From the NCBI RefSeq assembly GCF_000222685.1, contig NZ_AFWJ01000001.1:162864-226863 (forward strand): a stretch of DNA of 64,000 nt. Reading direction: 5' to 3'. The translations under genes and the position numbers were made by a program. The notes beneath the pieces were generated by a model, which searched no databases, was not told the DNA's origin, and was given only the letters and a program-made list of their open reading frames with translations. The DNA comes from Vibrio nigripulchritudo ATCC 27043 (GTDB lineage Bacteria; Pseudomonadota; Gammaproteobacteria; Enterobacterales; Vibrionaceae). Shown here one piece after another: positions 16,690 through 25,324 of the stretch (positions are counted from its first letter, which is position 1; every line of letters starts with the position of its first letter).

Positions 16690-18939
16690 ATGCTCACTCA
16701 GCTGCGGGATATAGTTGAACAGGTTTCCAGAGTTGAACACATTCATGAGGCATTAGATGTCTTGGTCAACGAAACTTGTCATGCCATGCAAACTGAGTGT
16801 TGTACCGTCTATTTTGCAAACGATGAATTATCCCGCCTTGAATTGATGGCGACCAAAGGTCTGAAATTTGAAGGGGACGAAATCCACATTGGTTATCATG
16901 AAGGGCTCGTGGGCTTAGTTCGAAGAACTGCTGAGCCCCTTAACCTTGCAGAAGTATCTACTCATCCTAGCTTTAAGTTCTTTCCTCAATTGGGTGAGGG
17001 CATTTATCACTCCTTCTTAGGTGCCCCTATTATTCATCGAAAACAAGTGCTCGGCGTATTGGTTATTCAGCAAAAATCGCCTCGGCTGTTTTCGGAAATG
17101 GAAGAATCATTTCTCGTCACTTTGTCCGCTCAGCTTGCGGTGATCATTGCCCATGCTCAAGCGCAAGGTCACTGGCTTCTGAATGATGCCAACAGCCAGA
17201 AATTAAGTGGAATTGCGGCGTCACCCGGTGTTGCAGTCGGCGAATTCTGGTGGGACGACACGCAACCCAAACTTTCAGACGTTTACCCGGCCAGTACTCT
17301 TGATGTTGAGCAGGAGCAAGAATGGCTCGCACTGGCGATGGAAAGCGCAAAAGCAGACTTTCGCCGTTTAAGGAAGAAACTGGACAACGATATCAACAAA
17401 GATACGTTGGCAATATTCGATCTCTTCACCCATTTATTGAACGACCCCATGCTGCGAAACGATCTGAAAGAGCAGATCCAGAAGGGGGATCGTGCCGACT
17501 GGGCTTTGCGTCAGGTCGTAGAAACCTATTCAAACCGGTTTGCTCAGATGTCGGACGTGTACTTGCGAGAGCGAGCTCAAGACATTCGTGAATTGGGGCA
17601 GCGACTGCTTTATTTTTTGCATACCAGTGAAGTGGGGGAGCTTGAGCTCAACCAACCCGTCATTTTGGTTGTCAATGAACTTACGGCATCTACGCTCGCT
17701 AGCCTACCCAAAGACAAGTTACTTGCTGTGATATCTATTGAGGGAGCGGCAAACTCGCACGCAGCGATTTTGTCTCGTGCACTGGGTATCCCTGCCATAA
17801 TGGGGGCCAACGTCACTCCGCAAAACCTCAATGGTAAAGAGGGGATTGTAGATGGTTACAGCGGTGAAATTTTCGTTGAGCCACCAGCGCAGTTATTGAA
17901 AGAGTATCGCTCGCTGAGAGATGAAGAATTCGAACTCTCAAAAATGGTGGAGAAAGAACTTCATCAAGAAGCGAAAACTCAGGATGACTGTAAAGTTGAC
18001 GTGCTTCTTAATGCGGGTTTGAGTGCTGATACCAACATTTCTGTCAATCAGGGAGTTAATGGTGTCGGGCTTTATCGAACGGAAATCTCTTTTTTACTTC
18101 AACATCGTTTTCCTTCTGAAGAAGAACAACACCAGCAATATCGTCGAGTGCTCGAAACGTATCCGAACAAACCCGTAGTCATGCGGACGTTGGATGTCGG
18201 TGGCGACAAACCTTTACCTTACCTTCCTATTGAGGAAGACAACCCTTTTCTGGGTTGGCGTGGAATACGCTTTACTCTGGACCATCCTGATATTTTCCTT
18301 ATCCAGCTTCGTGCCATGCTCAAAGCGAGTGATGGCCTGAACAATCTCAACATTTTATTACCCATGTTATCTGGCAACCAAGAGCTGGATGACGCACTTG
18401 CTCTGATCCAACAAGCCTATGACGAGGTGTCGCAAAGTCACAAAAATGTGTGCAAACCTCGTGTAGGCGTTATGTTAGAAGTCCCTTCCATGCTCTATTT
18501 ACTGTCATTTATGGCAGATAAAATAGACTTCGTTTCGGTTGGAACCAATGACTTAACCCAATATCTTCTTGCTGTAGACCGTAACAACGCACGTGTGTCT
18601 GGCGTATATGAATCGGTGCATCCAGCCGTGATACAAGCTCTGGCACAAATCGAAAAAACGTGTCGGGCTCATAAACTCCCGGTGAGCATTTGCGGCGAGT
18701 TGGCGGGCGACCCTATTGGGGCTTTACTATTGGTTGGATTAGGGTATCGTTCTCTGAGCATGAATACCGCCAACGTAGCCAGAGTGAAATATTTGCTTCG
18801 CCAGTCCTCAGTGAAGGACCTAGAGCAATTAGCTCTGAGTGCACTTGCTCAGCCGTACGGGCAGGCGATTTACGATCAGGTATTTGATTACTTAGAACAA
18901 CGAAATCTCGCAGGATTTGTCCGGGCGGGTAATAAATAG
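16690..18939 (+). CDS. ptsP: Phosphoenolpyruvate-protein phosphotransferase PtsP (enzyme I-Ntr)
   Basis: PtsP starts the nitrogen PTS by transferring phosphate from PEP to NPr (PtsO), then to EIIA-Ntr. The 749-residue protein (748 in E. coli) has an N-terminal GAF domain (about 1-165), a PEP-utiliser N-domain, the phosphohistidine domain with His357 in GAANSHAAILSRALG, and a PEP-binding TIM-barrel with GVGLYRTEISFL, GVMLEVPSM and the catalytic VSICGELAG near the C-terminus. All key residues are present. It forms a tight unit with rppH upstream and the TSUP gene eight bases downstream. Confidence 0.95.
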   Translation: MLTQLRDIVEQVSRVEHIHEALDVLVNETCHAMQTECCTVYFANDELSRLELMATKGLKFEGDEIHIGYHEGLVGLVRRTAEPLNLAEVSTHPSFKFFPQLGEGIYHSFLGAPIIHRKQVLGVLVIQQKSPRLFSEMEESFLVTLSAQLAVIIAHAQAQGHWLLNDANSQKLSGIAASPGVAVGEFWWDDTQPKLSDVYPASTLDVEQEQEWLALAMESAKADFRRLRKKLDNDINKDTLAIFDLFTHLLNDPMLRNDLKEQIQKGDRADWALRQVVETYSNRFAQMSDVYLRERAQDIRELGQRLLYFLHTSEVGELELNQPVILVVNELTASTLASLPKDKLLAVISIEGAANSHAAILSRALGIPAIMGANVTPQNLNGKEGIVDGYSGEIFVEPPAQLLKEYRSLRDEEFELSKMVEKELHQEAKTQDDCKVDVLLNAGLSADTNISVNQGVNGVGLYRTEISFLLQHRFPSEEEQHQQYRRVLETYPNKPVVMRTLDVGGDKPLPYLPIEEDNPFLGWRGIRFTLDHPDIFLIQLRAMLKASDGLNNLNILLPMLSGNQELDDALALIQQAYDEVSQSHKNVCKPRVGVMLEVPSMLYLLSFMADKIDFVSVGTNDLTQYLLAVDRNNARVSGVYESVHPAVIQALAQIEKTCRAHKLPVSICGELAGDPIGALLLVGLGYRSLSMNTANVARVKYLLRQSSVKDLEQLALSALAQPYGQAIYDQVFDYLEQRNLAGFVRAGNK

Positions 18940-18947
18940 AGGTAAAC

Positions 18948-19745
18948 TTGAACATAGAGCTGATAATTCAATTCCTGATACTGGGAAGTGTGGTTGGGGT
19001 CTTGGCAGGCTTATTGGGAATTGGTGGAGGCTTAGTGGTTGTCCCCGCGTTGCTTTGGCTGCTCCCGGCTGCAGGAATTTCTGCCAATCTCGTTATGCAC
19101 ATCGCACTGGCTACGTCTCTGGCCACCATCATTCTGACTTCCGGTTCTTCTGCTTTTAATCATCTTAGGCTAGGCAACGTCGATATGTTCGTTGTTAAAT
19201 GGCTGATGCCTGGTGTCGTCGTTGGTGGGTTAGCTGGTTCTTTCATCGCTGAAGCGATCCCAACTCAGTACCTGATTAAAGTGTTTGGTATCATCGTCTT
19301 GGGGCTCGCCATTCAAATGCTGATGTCTCTAAAATCTTCAAACAGTCGCCCTATGCCTGCTGCCGGAACCACTTTGGGTTACGGTGGTCTTATTGGGATC
19401 ACTTCCAGTCTTGCGGGTATCGGTGGTGGTTCGTTAACGGTTCCGTTTCTTAGCCGTCATGGCGTGGAAATGCGTAAAGCGATTGGTTCGTCTTCGGTAT
19501 GCGGCTCATTTATTGCCATTGCTGGTATGACAGGGTTTGTTGTACATGGTTTGGATGCCAGCGGGCTTCCAGAGTACAGTATTGGTTATGTATACTTGCC
19601 TGCACTATTTGGTATTGCTGCGACATCCGTGTTAACGACTCGCGTGGGAGCCAAACTGGCAACCCGACTTCCTACCGCAGTATTGAAGAAAATCTTTGCG
19701 GTATTCTTACTGTTCGTCGCTGGAAAAATGCTGTTGCCGTTTTAA
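18948..19745 (+). CDS. TSUP/TauE-SafE family membrane transporter
   Basis: A 265-residue membrane protein of the former DUF81 family, whose members export sulfite or organosulfonates; the substrate here is unknown. It has about eight membrane segments in two repeats, with matching GxGGGxxxVPxL-like motifs (GIGGGLVVVPALL near residue 22 and GIGGGSLTVPFLS near residue 157). The start is a TTG at 18948 with GAGGT four bases upstream; no ATG or GTG start fits. The weak codon fits low expression. It lies inside the rppH-ptsP-lgt-thyA run, eight bases after ptsP and 49 before lgt. Confidence 0.85.
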   Translation: MNIELIIQFLILGSVVGVLAGLLGIGGGLVVVPALLWLLPAAGISANLVMHIALATSLATIILTSGSSAFNHLRLGNVDMFVVKWLMPGVVVGGLAGSFIAEAIPTQYLIKVFGIIVLGLAIQMLMSLKSSNSRPMPAAGTTLGYGGLIGITSSLAGIGGGSLTVPFLSRHGVEMRKAIGSSSVCGSFIAIAGMTGFVVHGLDASGLPEYSIGYVYLPALFGIAATSVLTTRVGAKLATRLPTAVLKKIFAVFLLFVAGKMLLPF

Positions 19746-19794
19746 TTCGACTCAAATGCGGCATCAGATTCATCACATTTAAAGAGATTTAAAC

Positions 19795-20607
19795 ATGAAC
19801 CAAGGGTTTATAACCTTTCCTCAAATTGATCCTGTTATCTTTTCTATAGGACCTCTTGCCCTGCGCTGGTATGGCTTGATGTATCTTGTCGGCTTTGTGT
19901 TCGCGCTATGGCTCGCTAACCGCCGTGCTGATATGCCAAACAGTGGTTGGACGCGTGACAATGTCTCGGATTTGTTATTCGCTGGCTTTTTAGGTGTCGT
20001 GCTTGGTGGGCGTATTGGTTATGTTTTCTTCTACAATTTCGATGTTCTCTTAAGCGACCCACTTTACCTCTTTAAAATCTGGACCGGAGGAATGTCTTTC
20101 CACGGTGGTCTTCTGGGCGTTATTGCAGCGATGGCTTGGTATGCTCGTCGAAATGGACGCACGTTCTTCAGTGTTGCGGATTTTATTGCCCCGTTAGTGC
20201 CGTTTGGGCTGGGAATGGGGCGTTTGGGTAACTTCATGAATGATGAGCTTTGGGGACGCGTCACTGATGTACCTTGGGCCGTATTGTTCCCAAGCGGTGG
20301 ATACCTGCCTCGTCACCCTTCTCAGCTTTATGAGTTTGTGCTTGAAGGTGTGGTCTTGTTCTTTATTCTCAATTGGTTTATTAAGAAGCCACGTCCGGCG
20401 GGCAGCGTCGCTGGGCTGTTTCTGCTAGGCTATGGCTCGTTCCGCTTCATAGTGGAGTATTTCCGCGAGCCGGATGCGCACTTAGGGCTCTATGGCGATT
20501 GGATCTCAATGGGACAAATTTTGTCACTTCCAATGGTGATTGGTGGAGCAGTGCTGATAGGCTGGGCTTACAGCGCAAACAAACAACCTGTTAAATCAAA
20601 AATTTAA
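19795..20607 (+). CDS. lgt: Prolipoprotein diacylglyceryl transferase Lgt
   Basis: Lgt is the inner-membrane enzyme that transfers diacylglycerol from phosphatidylglycerol to the lipobox cysteine of prolipoproteins, the first lipoprotein-maturation step. The 270-residue polytopic protein carries HGGLLG and the Lgt signature [16 protein letters not shown] (about residues 142-157) and RHPSQLYE. LspA, the second enzyme, is encoded at 30.9 kb; lipoprotein substrates in the window include BamD. thyA starts eight bases after its stop, the widespread lgt-thyA coupling. Confidence 0.95.
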   Translation: MNQGFITFPQIDPVIFSIGPLALRWYGLMYLVGFVFALWLANRRADMPNSGWTRDNVSDLLFAGFLGVVLGGRIGYVFFYNFDVLLSDPLYLFKIWTGGMSFHGGLLGVIAAMAWYARRNGRTFFSVADFIAPLVPFGLGMGRLGNFMNDELWGRVTDVPWAVLFPSGGYLPRHPSQLYEFVLEGVVLFFILNWFIKKPRPAGSVAGLFLLGYGSFRFIVEYFREPDAHLGLYGDWISMGQILSLPMVIGGAVLIGWAYSANKQPVKSKI

Positions 20608-20615
20608 GGTCGACA

Positions 20616-21467
20616 GTGAAACAGTATTTAGACTTGTGTCAGCACATCGTCGATGACGGTGTGTGGATTGAAAATGAACGTACAGGTAAACGTTGCCTTA
20701 CGGTAATTAACGCCGATCTTACTTATGACGTTGCCGCGAATGAATTTCCATTAGTGACTACGCGTAAAAGCTTCTGGAAAGCCGCAGTAGCAGAGCTACT
20801 GGGTTACATTCGTGGATATGACAACGCAGAAGACTTTCGAAAACTTGGCACCAAAACCTGGGATGCAAACGCCAACCTGAACGAAGTGTGGCTGAACAAC
20901 CCGTATCGAAAGGGTGAAGACGACATGGGTCGTGTTTATGGTGTTCAGGGGCGTGCCTGGGCTAAGCCGGATGGCGGGCACATCGACCAGCTCAGAAAAA
21001 TTGTCGATGATCTCTCTAAAGGTGTTGATGACCGCGGTGAGATACTCAACTTCTACAATCCGGGCGAATTCCATATGGGGTGTTTACGCCCTTGTATGTA
21101 TAGCCATCATTTCTCTTTGCTGGGTGACACCCTATACCTGAACAGCACCCAGCGTTCTTGTGACGTACCATTAGGGTTGAACTTCAACATGGTTCAGGTT
21201 TACGTTTTCTTAGCGCTAATGGCGCAGATCACGGGCAAGAAACCGGGTCAAGCGTACCACAAGATTGTTAACGCTCATATCTATGAAGATCAGTTAGAAC
21301 TGATGCGCGACGTTCAGCTTAAGCGCGAACCTTTCCCTGCTCCAGAGTTTAGAATCAATCCAGACATCAAATCTCTGGAAGATTTGGAAACTTGGGTAAC
21401 CATGGACGATTTTGAAGTGGTTGGTTACCAGTGCCACGACGCAATTAAGTATCCGTTCTCGGTTTAA
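20616..21467 (+). CDS. thyA: Thymidylate synthase ThyA
   Basis: ThyA methylates dUMP to dTMP using methylenetetrahydrofolate, the sole de novo dTMP source. The 283-residue protein has the catalytic cysteine in [10 protein letters not shown] (Cys160) and the substrate-binding [17 protein letters not shown] and [10 protein letters not shown] segments. It is about twenty residues longer than E. coli ThyA because of an extra segment before the catalytic region, as in other vibrios. The start is a GTG at 20616, eight bases after lgt, with AAGGT upstream. A terminator follows. Confidence 0.95.
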   Translation: MKQYLDLCQHIVDDGVWIENERTGKRCLTVINADLTYDVAANEFPLVTTRKSFWKAAVAELLGYIRGYDNAEDFRKLGTKTWDANANLNEVWLNNPYRKGEDDMGRVYGVQGRAWAKPDGGHIDQLRKIVDDLSKGVDDRGEILNFYNPGEFHMGCLRPCMYSHHFSLLGDTLYLNSTQRSCDVPLGLNFNMVQVYVFLALMAQITGKKPGQAYHKIVNAHIYEDQLELMRDVQLKREPFPAPEFRINPDIKSLEDLETWVTMDDFEVVGYQCHDAIKYPFSV

Positions 21468-21499
21468 TATTCGTTCTCAGATTAGTAGTTGAATACGCT

Positions 21500-21535
21500 A
21501 AAACGCCACTCTAAAGCACAGAGTGGCGTTTTTGT
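21500..21535 (+). terminator. Intrinsic terminator after thyA
   Basis: A 13-bp stem AAAACGCCACTCT / AGAGTGGCGTTTT with an AAAGCAC loop runs into TTTTT. Confidence 0.9.
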
Positions 21536-21749
21536 ATGCAAAGTGTGTATGGATTAACTATCAGTGCGTTCGACGCATTACACGTTGGTATAGCCCCACT
21601 TTTCGACTCAATACCACTCACTCTTTAAATCTATGTCCTGATCGAAAGCCAATTTCACGCGAAAGAAGCAACGTAGCAAACCGATAGTCTCGATAAACCT
21701 GAGCTCAGGGTATACCAATCACTTGCTGGAATTTATATTAGATACAAAT
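21536..21749. other. Intergenic stretch between thyA and nptA terminators
   Basis: No convincing gene is present. A short dyad GGTATACC at 21714-21721 and the adjacent AATCACTTGCTGG resemble the ends of intergenic repeats common in vibrios, but only one copy is in the window. Confidence 0.35.
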
Positions 21750-21783
21750 AAAAATCCCCAGCATTCAGAGAATGCTGGGGATT
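21750..21783 (-). terminator. Intrinsic terminator of nptA
   Basis: A 14-bp perfect stem (AATCCCCAGCATTC / GAATGCTGGGGATT) with an AGA loop is followed on the minus strand by a T-run. Confidence 0.9.
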
Positions 21784-21802
21784 GAATTTTTAAATCTCAA
21801 GC

Positions 21803-22951
21803 TTAGGCAGTCAGTGCCAGAATCGTGCCTGGCATGATGATGAACACCGCCAGCAAGTAACCCACAACAACCGCTTTGTTTTTCATCGCCATGTCCGAGA
21901 TTAGGTCTGCACCTTTTATTGGTAACTCTCTCAGGAATGGAATGCCATAGATGAAAATGGTCGCCATCAGGTTAAACACCAGGTGTACCAAAGCAATTTG
22001 CAATGCGAAGACCGCGAACTCACCAGATACAGCTGTAGCAGCCAGCAGAGCCGTGATACATGTACCGATGTTAGCGCCCAGAGTGAATGGGTAAACATCG
22101 CGAACTTTCAGTACACCAGAACCTACTAGTGGAACCATCAGGCTGGTTGTTGTTGAAGAAGACTGAACCAAAACAGTCACAACAGAACCAGAAGCGATAC
22201 CGTGAAGAGGACCACGACCAATAGCGTTTTTCAGGATTTCACGTGCACGACCAACCATCAGGCTCTTCATGAGTTTACCCATCACTGTGATAGCAACAAA
22301 GATGGTTGCGATACCAAGCAGGATCAGAGTAACACCACCAGCGACATCACCAAAGGTTGCTAGCGGCTCTTTAATTGCGCTTACAACAGGTTTGGTAATT
22401 GGTTTGATGAAGTTAAACCCTTTGATACTCATGTCACCAGTCGCCAGCATTGGAGAAATCAGCCAGTGAGAGACTTTTTCCAGAATGCCGAACATCATTT
22501 CCAGTGGTAGGAAGATAATGACTGCGAGCAGGTTGAAGAAATCGTGAATAGTTGCACTAGCGAAAGCGCGTTTGAATTCGTCTTTGCAACGAACGTGACC
22601 CAAGCTTACTAGGGTATTAGTCACGGTAGTACCAATGTTGGCACCCATGATCATAGGGATCGCTGTTGCGACAGGAAGACCGCCAGCAACAAGACCGACA
22701 ATAATAGACGTAACAGTACTCGATGACTGAATCAAGGCAGTTGCGACAAGACCAATCATTAAGCCTGCAACCGGGTGAGAAGCAAATTCGAAAAGAGTTT
22801 TAGCGTGTTCTCCAGTAGCCCACTTAAAACCACTTCCTACCATAGATACTGCAAGTAATAGTAGGTAAAGCATGAAAGCCAAGTTAGCCCAGCGTAGCCA
22901 GCGAGCGGAACCCGATTGTGGCGCTGCTGTTGAAGTAGCTTGGTTTATCAT
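21803..22951 (-). CDS. nptA: Na+/phosphate cotransporter NptA family
   Basis: This inner-membrane protein imports phosphate with sodium; V. cholerae NptA is the bacterial relative of the animal type II NaPi carriers. The 382-residue protein has two inverted repeats, each bearing the QSSS signature (ATALIQSSSTVTSI near residue 70, VTVLVQSSSTTTSL near residue 265) followed by GANIGTTVTN and GANIGTCITA. About eight or nine membrane segments are visible. It is divergent from nhaR with about 395 bp between; a 19-bp palindrome lies there. Sodium-driven uptake fits a marine organism. Confidence 0.88.
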   Translation of the reverse strand: MINQATSTAAPQSGSARWLRWANLAFMLYLLLLAVSMVGSGFKWATGEHAKTLFEFASHPVAGLMIGLVATALIQSSSTVTSIIVGLVAGGLPVATAIPMIMGANIGTTVTNTLVSLGHVRCKDEFKRAFASATIHDFFNLLAVIIFLPLEMMFGILEKVSHWLISPMLATGDMSIKGFNFIKPITKPVVSAIKEPLATFGDVAGGVTLILLGIATIFVAITVMGKLMKSLMVGRAREILKNAIGRGPLHGIASGSVVTVLVQSSSTTTSLMVPLVGSGVLKVRDVYPFTLGANIGTCITALLAATAVSGEFAVFALQIALVHLVFNLMATIFIYGIPFLRELPIKGADLISDMAMKNKAVVVGYLLAVFIIMPGTILALTA

Positions 22952-23346
22952 ATTTTTCTCCGTTGACCGTTCTCATTTGGTCGGTTAGTGAATCTGAGGG
23001 CGATACTAGAGATGAAATATTGCAGTTATATGACATTTAGGTTTAAGAATGCATTTTTTGCTATTTTTTCTACGCAACCGATAAAGTGGAATTATGATTC
23101 GTGTAAGATATTGATTTCAATAAATTAAAAACTTTATTTGATAGGGTTAATAATAGGGTTCTATTGCGAAAATTTGTGGATATTTGCAATTTGTCACATT
23201 TTCTCTTTATGACAGTGTCATAAAAGTCATGACTGTGTTCGGTTTTATTCGATATTTTTAATTTTATTTATCGGAAATACCGAAAACATAGTGTCTTATT
23301 GTGATGCGTTGTATCATATGCCTAAGGATTTGACGGATAACAAAGC
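22952..23346. promoter_or_regulatory. Divergent nptA/nhaR control region
   Basis: An AT-rich gap without a coding frame. At 23206-23224 a perfect dyad TTTATGACA-G-TGTCATAAA occurs, followed by a second short palindrome AGTCATGACT. The minus strand reading CTGTCATAAAG resembles half of a Pho box, but the second half at the expected 11-bp step is poor. The region could serve PhoB, NhaR or another regulator; I cannot decide. Confidence 0.4.
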
Positions 23347-24237
23347 ATGTCTCACTTAAATTACAACCATCTCTACTATTTTTGGATGGTATGCAAACAA
23401 GGATCAGTAACAAAGGCTGCAGATGCACTTTTTCTTACGCCGCAGACTGTCACAGGGCAAATAAAAGCTCTAGAAGAAAGAATGGATGGTAAGCTCACTA
23501 AGCGAAATGGACGCAGTGTAGAGCCAACCGAATTGGGACAGCTGGTTTTCAAATACGCTGACCGGATGTTTGGACTCAGCTACGAAATGTTAGATATCGT
23601 AAATTACAGTCAGCGTTCTAATATTCTGTTTGATGTCGGTGTGGCGGATGCTTTGTCTAAGCGGCTGGTTAGCCGAATATTGATGACAACCGTGCCCGCC
23701 GATAACAGTATCCATTTACGTTGCTTTGAATCGACACATGAATTGCTTCTTGAACAGCTCTCCCAACACAAGCTGGATATGATTTTGTCTGACTGCCCTG
23801 TAGATTCAAGCCAGAGCCCCGGACTCTACAGTAAAAAACTGGGAGAATGCCGAATGAGCTTTTTCAGTTCCAAACCGTTAGAGAATGAAACCTTCCCATC
23901 AGTATTCGAAAACCGAAAGCTGTTGCTTCCCGGAAGCCGTACATCCATGGGGCGAAAAGTCATGCAATGGTTTGACAGACAAGGTATTCAACCAAATGTT
24001 CTCGGAGAGTTTGATGACGTGGCTTTAATGAAAGCATTCGCTCAAGATCATAAAGACGCACTCTTTCTGGCTCCTAGTTTGTACAAATCTGAAGTGGGGG
24101 ATGACGTTTCATTGCATCTGGTTGGAGAGATTAATGAGCTGAAGGAAGAATACTTTGTTATATTCGCTGAGAGGATGATTCAACACCCTACAGTGAAAAA
24201 TCTTTGTGATGCTGATTTCATTCAGCTCTTCTATTAA
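23347..24237 (+). CDS. nhaR: LysR-type regulator NhaR
   Basis: NhaR activates the sodium/proton antiporter gene nhaA in response to Na+. The 296-residue protein has an N-terminal winged HTH ([36 protein letters not shown], residues 8-50) in the characteristic NhaR form with Tyr-Tyr-Phe-Trp, then a LysR effector domain. Length agrees with E. coli NhaR (301). nhaA itself is not next to it here, unlike in E. coli. It is followed by hlyU after about 127 bp, and is divergent from the sodium-dependent transporter gene nptA, an interesting functional match. Confidence 0.88.
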   Translation: MSHLNYNHLYYFWMVCKQGSVTKAADALFLTPQTVTGQIKALEERMDGKLTKRNGRSVEPTELGQLVFKYADRMFGLSYEMLDIVNYSQRSNILFDVGVADALSKRLVSRILMTTVPADNSIHLRCFESTHELLLEQLSQHKLDMILSDCPVDSSQSPGLYSKKLGECRMSFFSSKPLENETFPSVFENRKLLLPGSRTSMGRKVMQWFDRQGIQPNVLGEFDDVALMKAFAQDHKDALFLAPSLYKSEVGDDVSLHLVGEINELKEEYFVIFAERMIQHPTVKNLCDADFIQLFY

Positions 24238-24364
24238 CAGATTTCATTGTATTACTTCACATTGTTGTAATAACATTTATTTGAATAAGGACTTCAACTG
24301 ACATAACACAAATAACAAGTTGAAGATGCAGTAACTTACGTTTATAGCCCATGGAGGCTGCTGA

Positions 24365-24661
24365 ATGAACTTACAGGAAATGGAGCAGAAATCTGCTCAA
24401 GCTGTCGTCCTCTTGAAAGCGATGGCGAATGAAAGACGCTTGCAAATTTTGTGTATGTTACACAACAACGAACTTTCCGTCGGAGAACTTTGTTCTCACT
24501 TAGAATTGAGCCAATCGGCGCTGTCTCAACACTTAGCCTGGCTTAGAAGAGATGGTCTGGTGCAAACAAGAAAGGAAGCCCAGACGGTTTACTACTCTTT
24601 AAGCAGTTCTGAGGTGCAGCAAATGATCAAGCTGCTTCACTCTTTGTACTGTGAAGATTAA
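24365..24661 (+). CDS. hlyU: ArsR-family transcriptional regulator HlyU
   Basis: HlyU is a metal-independent ArsR/SmtB winged-helix protein that in vibrios counteracts H-NS silencing at hemolysin and RTX toxin genes. The 98-residue protein shows KAMANERRLQILCMLHNNELSVGEL then the recognition helix SQSALSQHLAWLRRDGLV. No metal-binding CxCxxC motif is present; the cysteines at LCML and GELCSH match the redox-sensitive pair discussed for HlyU. The ATG at 24365 has GGAGG seven bases upstream. No toxin gene is in the window, so targets lie elsewhere. Confidence 0.9.
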   Translation: MNLQEMEQKSAQAVVLLKAMANERRLQILCMLHNNELSVGELCSHLELSQSALSQHLAWLRRDGLVQTRKEAQTVYYSLSSSEVQQMIKLLHSLYCED

Positions 24662-24769
24662 AAACCTAACTTAAATCTTGTTAAGCAACTATGTTGTGCT
24701 GAGGCTTTGGTTGTATAGCAACTTGGTTGTGAGAGAGCGTTGTTAACGCATCAGGCAAATTTAAGATAT

Positions 24770-24797
24770 AAAAAAACCGGCAGAAGCCGGTTTTTTT
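24770..24797. terminator. Bidirectional terminator between hlyU and rpsT
   Basis: The stem ACCGGC-AGAA-GCCGGT is flanked by seven A's and seven T's, so it works for convergent hlyU and rpsT. Confidence 0.92.
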
Positions 24798-24815
24798 CGC
24801 AATTCTAAACTCGAA

Positions 24816-25076
24816 TTAAAGAGCTTTGATTGCTGCTGCGAAGCGAGACTTATGACGAGCAGCTTTATTCTTATGAATAAGACCTTTAGTCGCCATGCGG
24901 TCTAGGATCGGTGTAACTGCAGTGAATGCAGCAGTTGCAGCTTCTTTATCGCCAGCTTCGATAGCTGCGATAGTTTTCTTCATGTAAGTGCGCATCATAG
25001 AACGACGGCTAGCATTGTGCTGACGACGTTTTTCAGCTTGGATAGCGCGCTTCTTAGCAGATTTACTGTTTGCCAA
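24816..25076 (-). CDS. rpsT: 30S ribosomal protein S20
   Basis: S20 is a primary 16S rRNA-binding protein of the 30S subunit. The true start is a TTG at 25076 ([19 protein letters not shown] read as Met-Ala), with GGGAG eight bases upstream; an earlier TTG in frame at 25091 would add five residues foreign to S20. That gives 86 residues, the normal size, highly basic with the helix-rich S20 pattern. E. coli rpsT also starts with UUG, which limits translation and is part of its feedback control. It is divergent from murJ. Confidence 0.95.
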   Translation of the reverse strand: MANSKSAKKRAIQAEKRRQHNASRRSMMRTYMKKTIAAIEAGDKEAATAAFTAVTPILDRMATKGLIHKNKAARHKSRFAAAIKAL

Positions 25077-25324
25077 GGGTCTAACTCCCAAAAACTTTAG
25101 TTCGGTGACAATTTAAGGGCGAGGAATATCCCCTATTTGCGCCTAAATGTCAAATGATTTGTGCAAAAACCCGCCTCATCCAAACAATCTTTGGAATAGA
25201 AGGTCATCGCGGTTAAGATGGCGTGGATTCTAACAGCATTTTTATACCATTGCTAATAAATATGTCTGCCAGCCAAACTAATCGGAGGCGGTGGATATTC
25301 TATTGTATTTCTTAGGGGACATTT

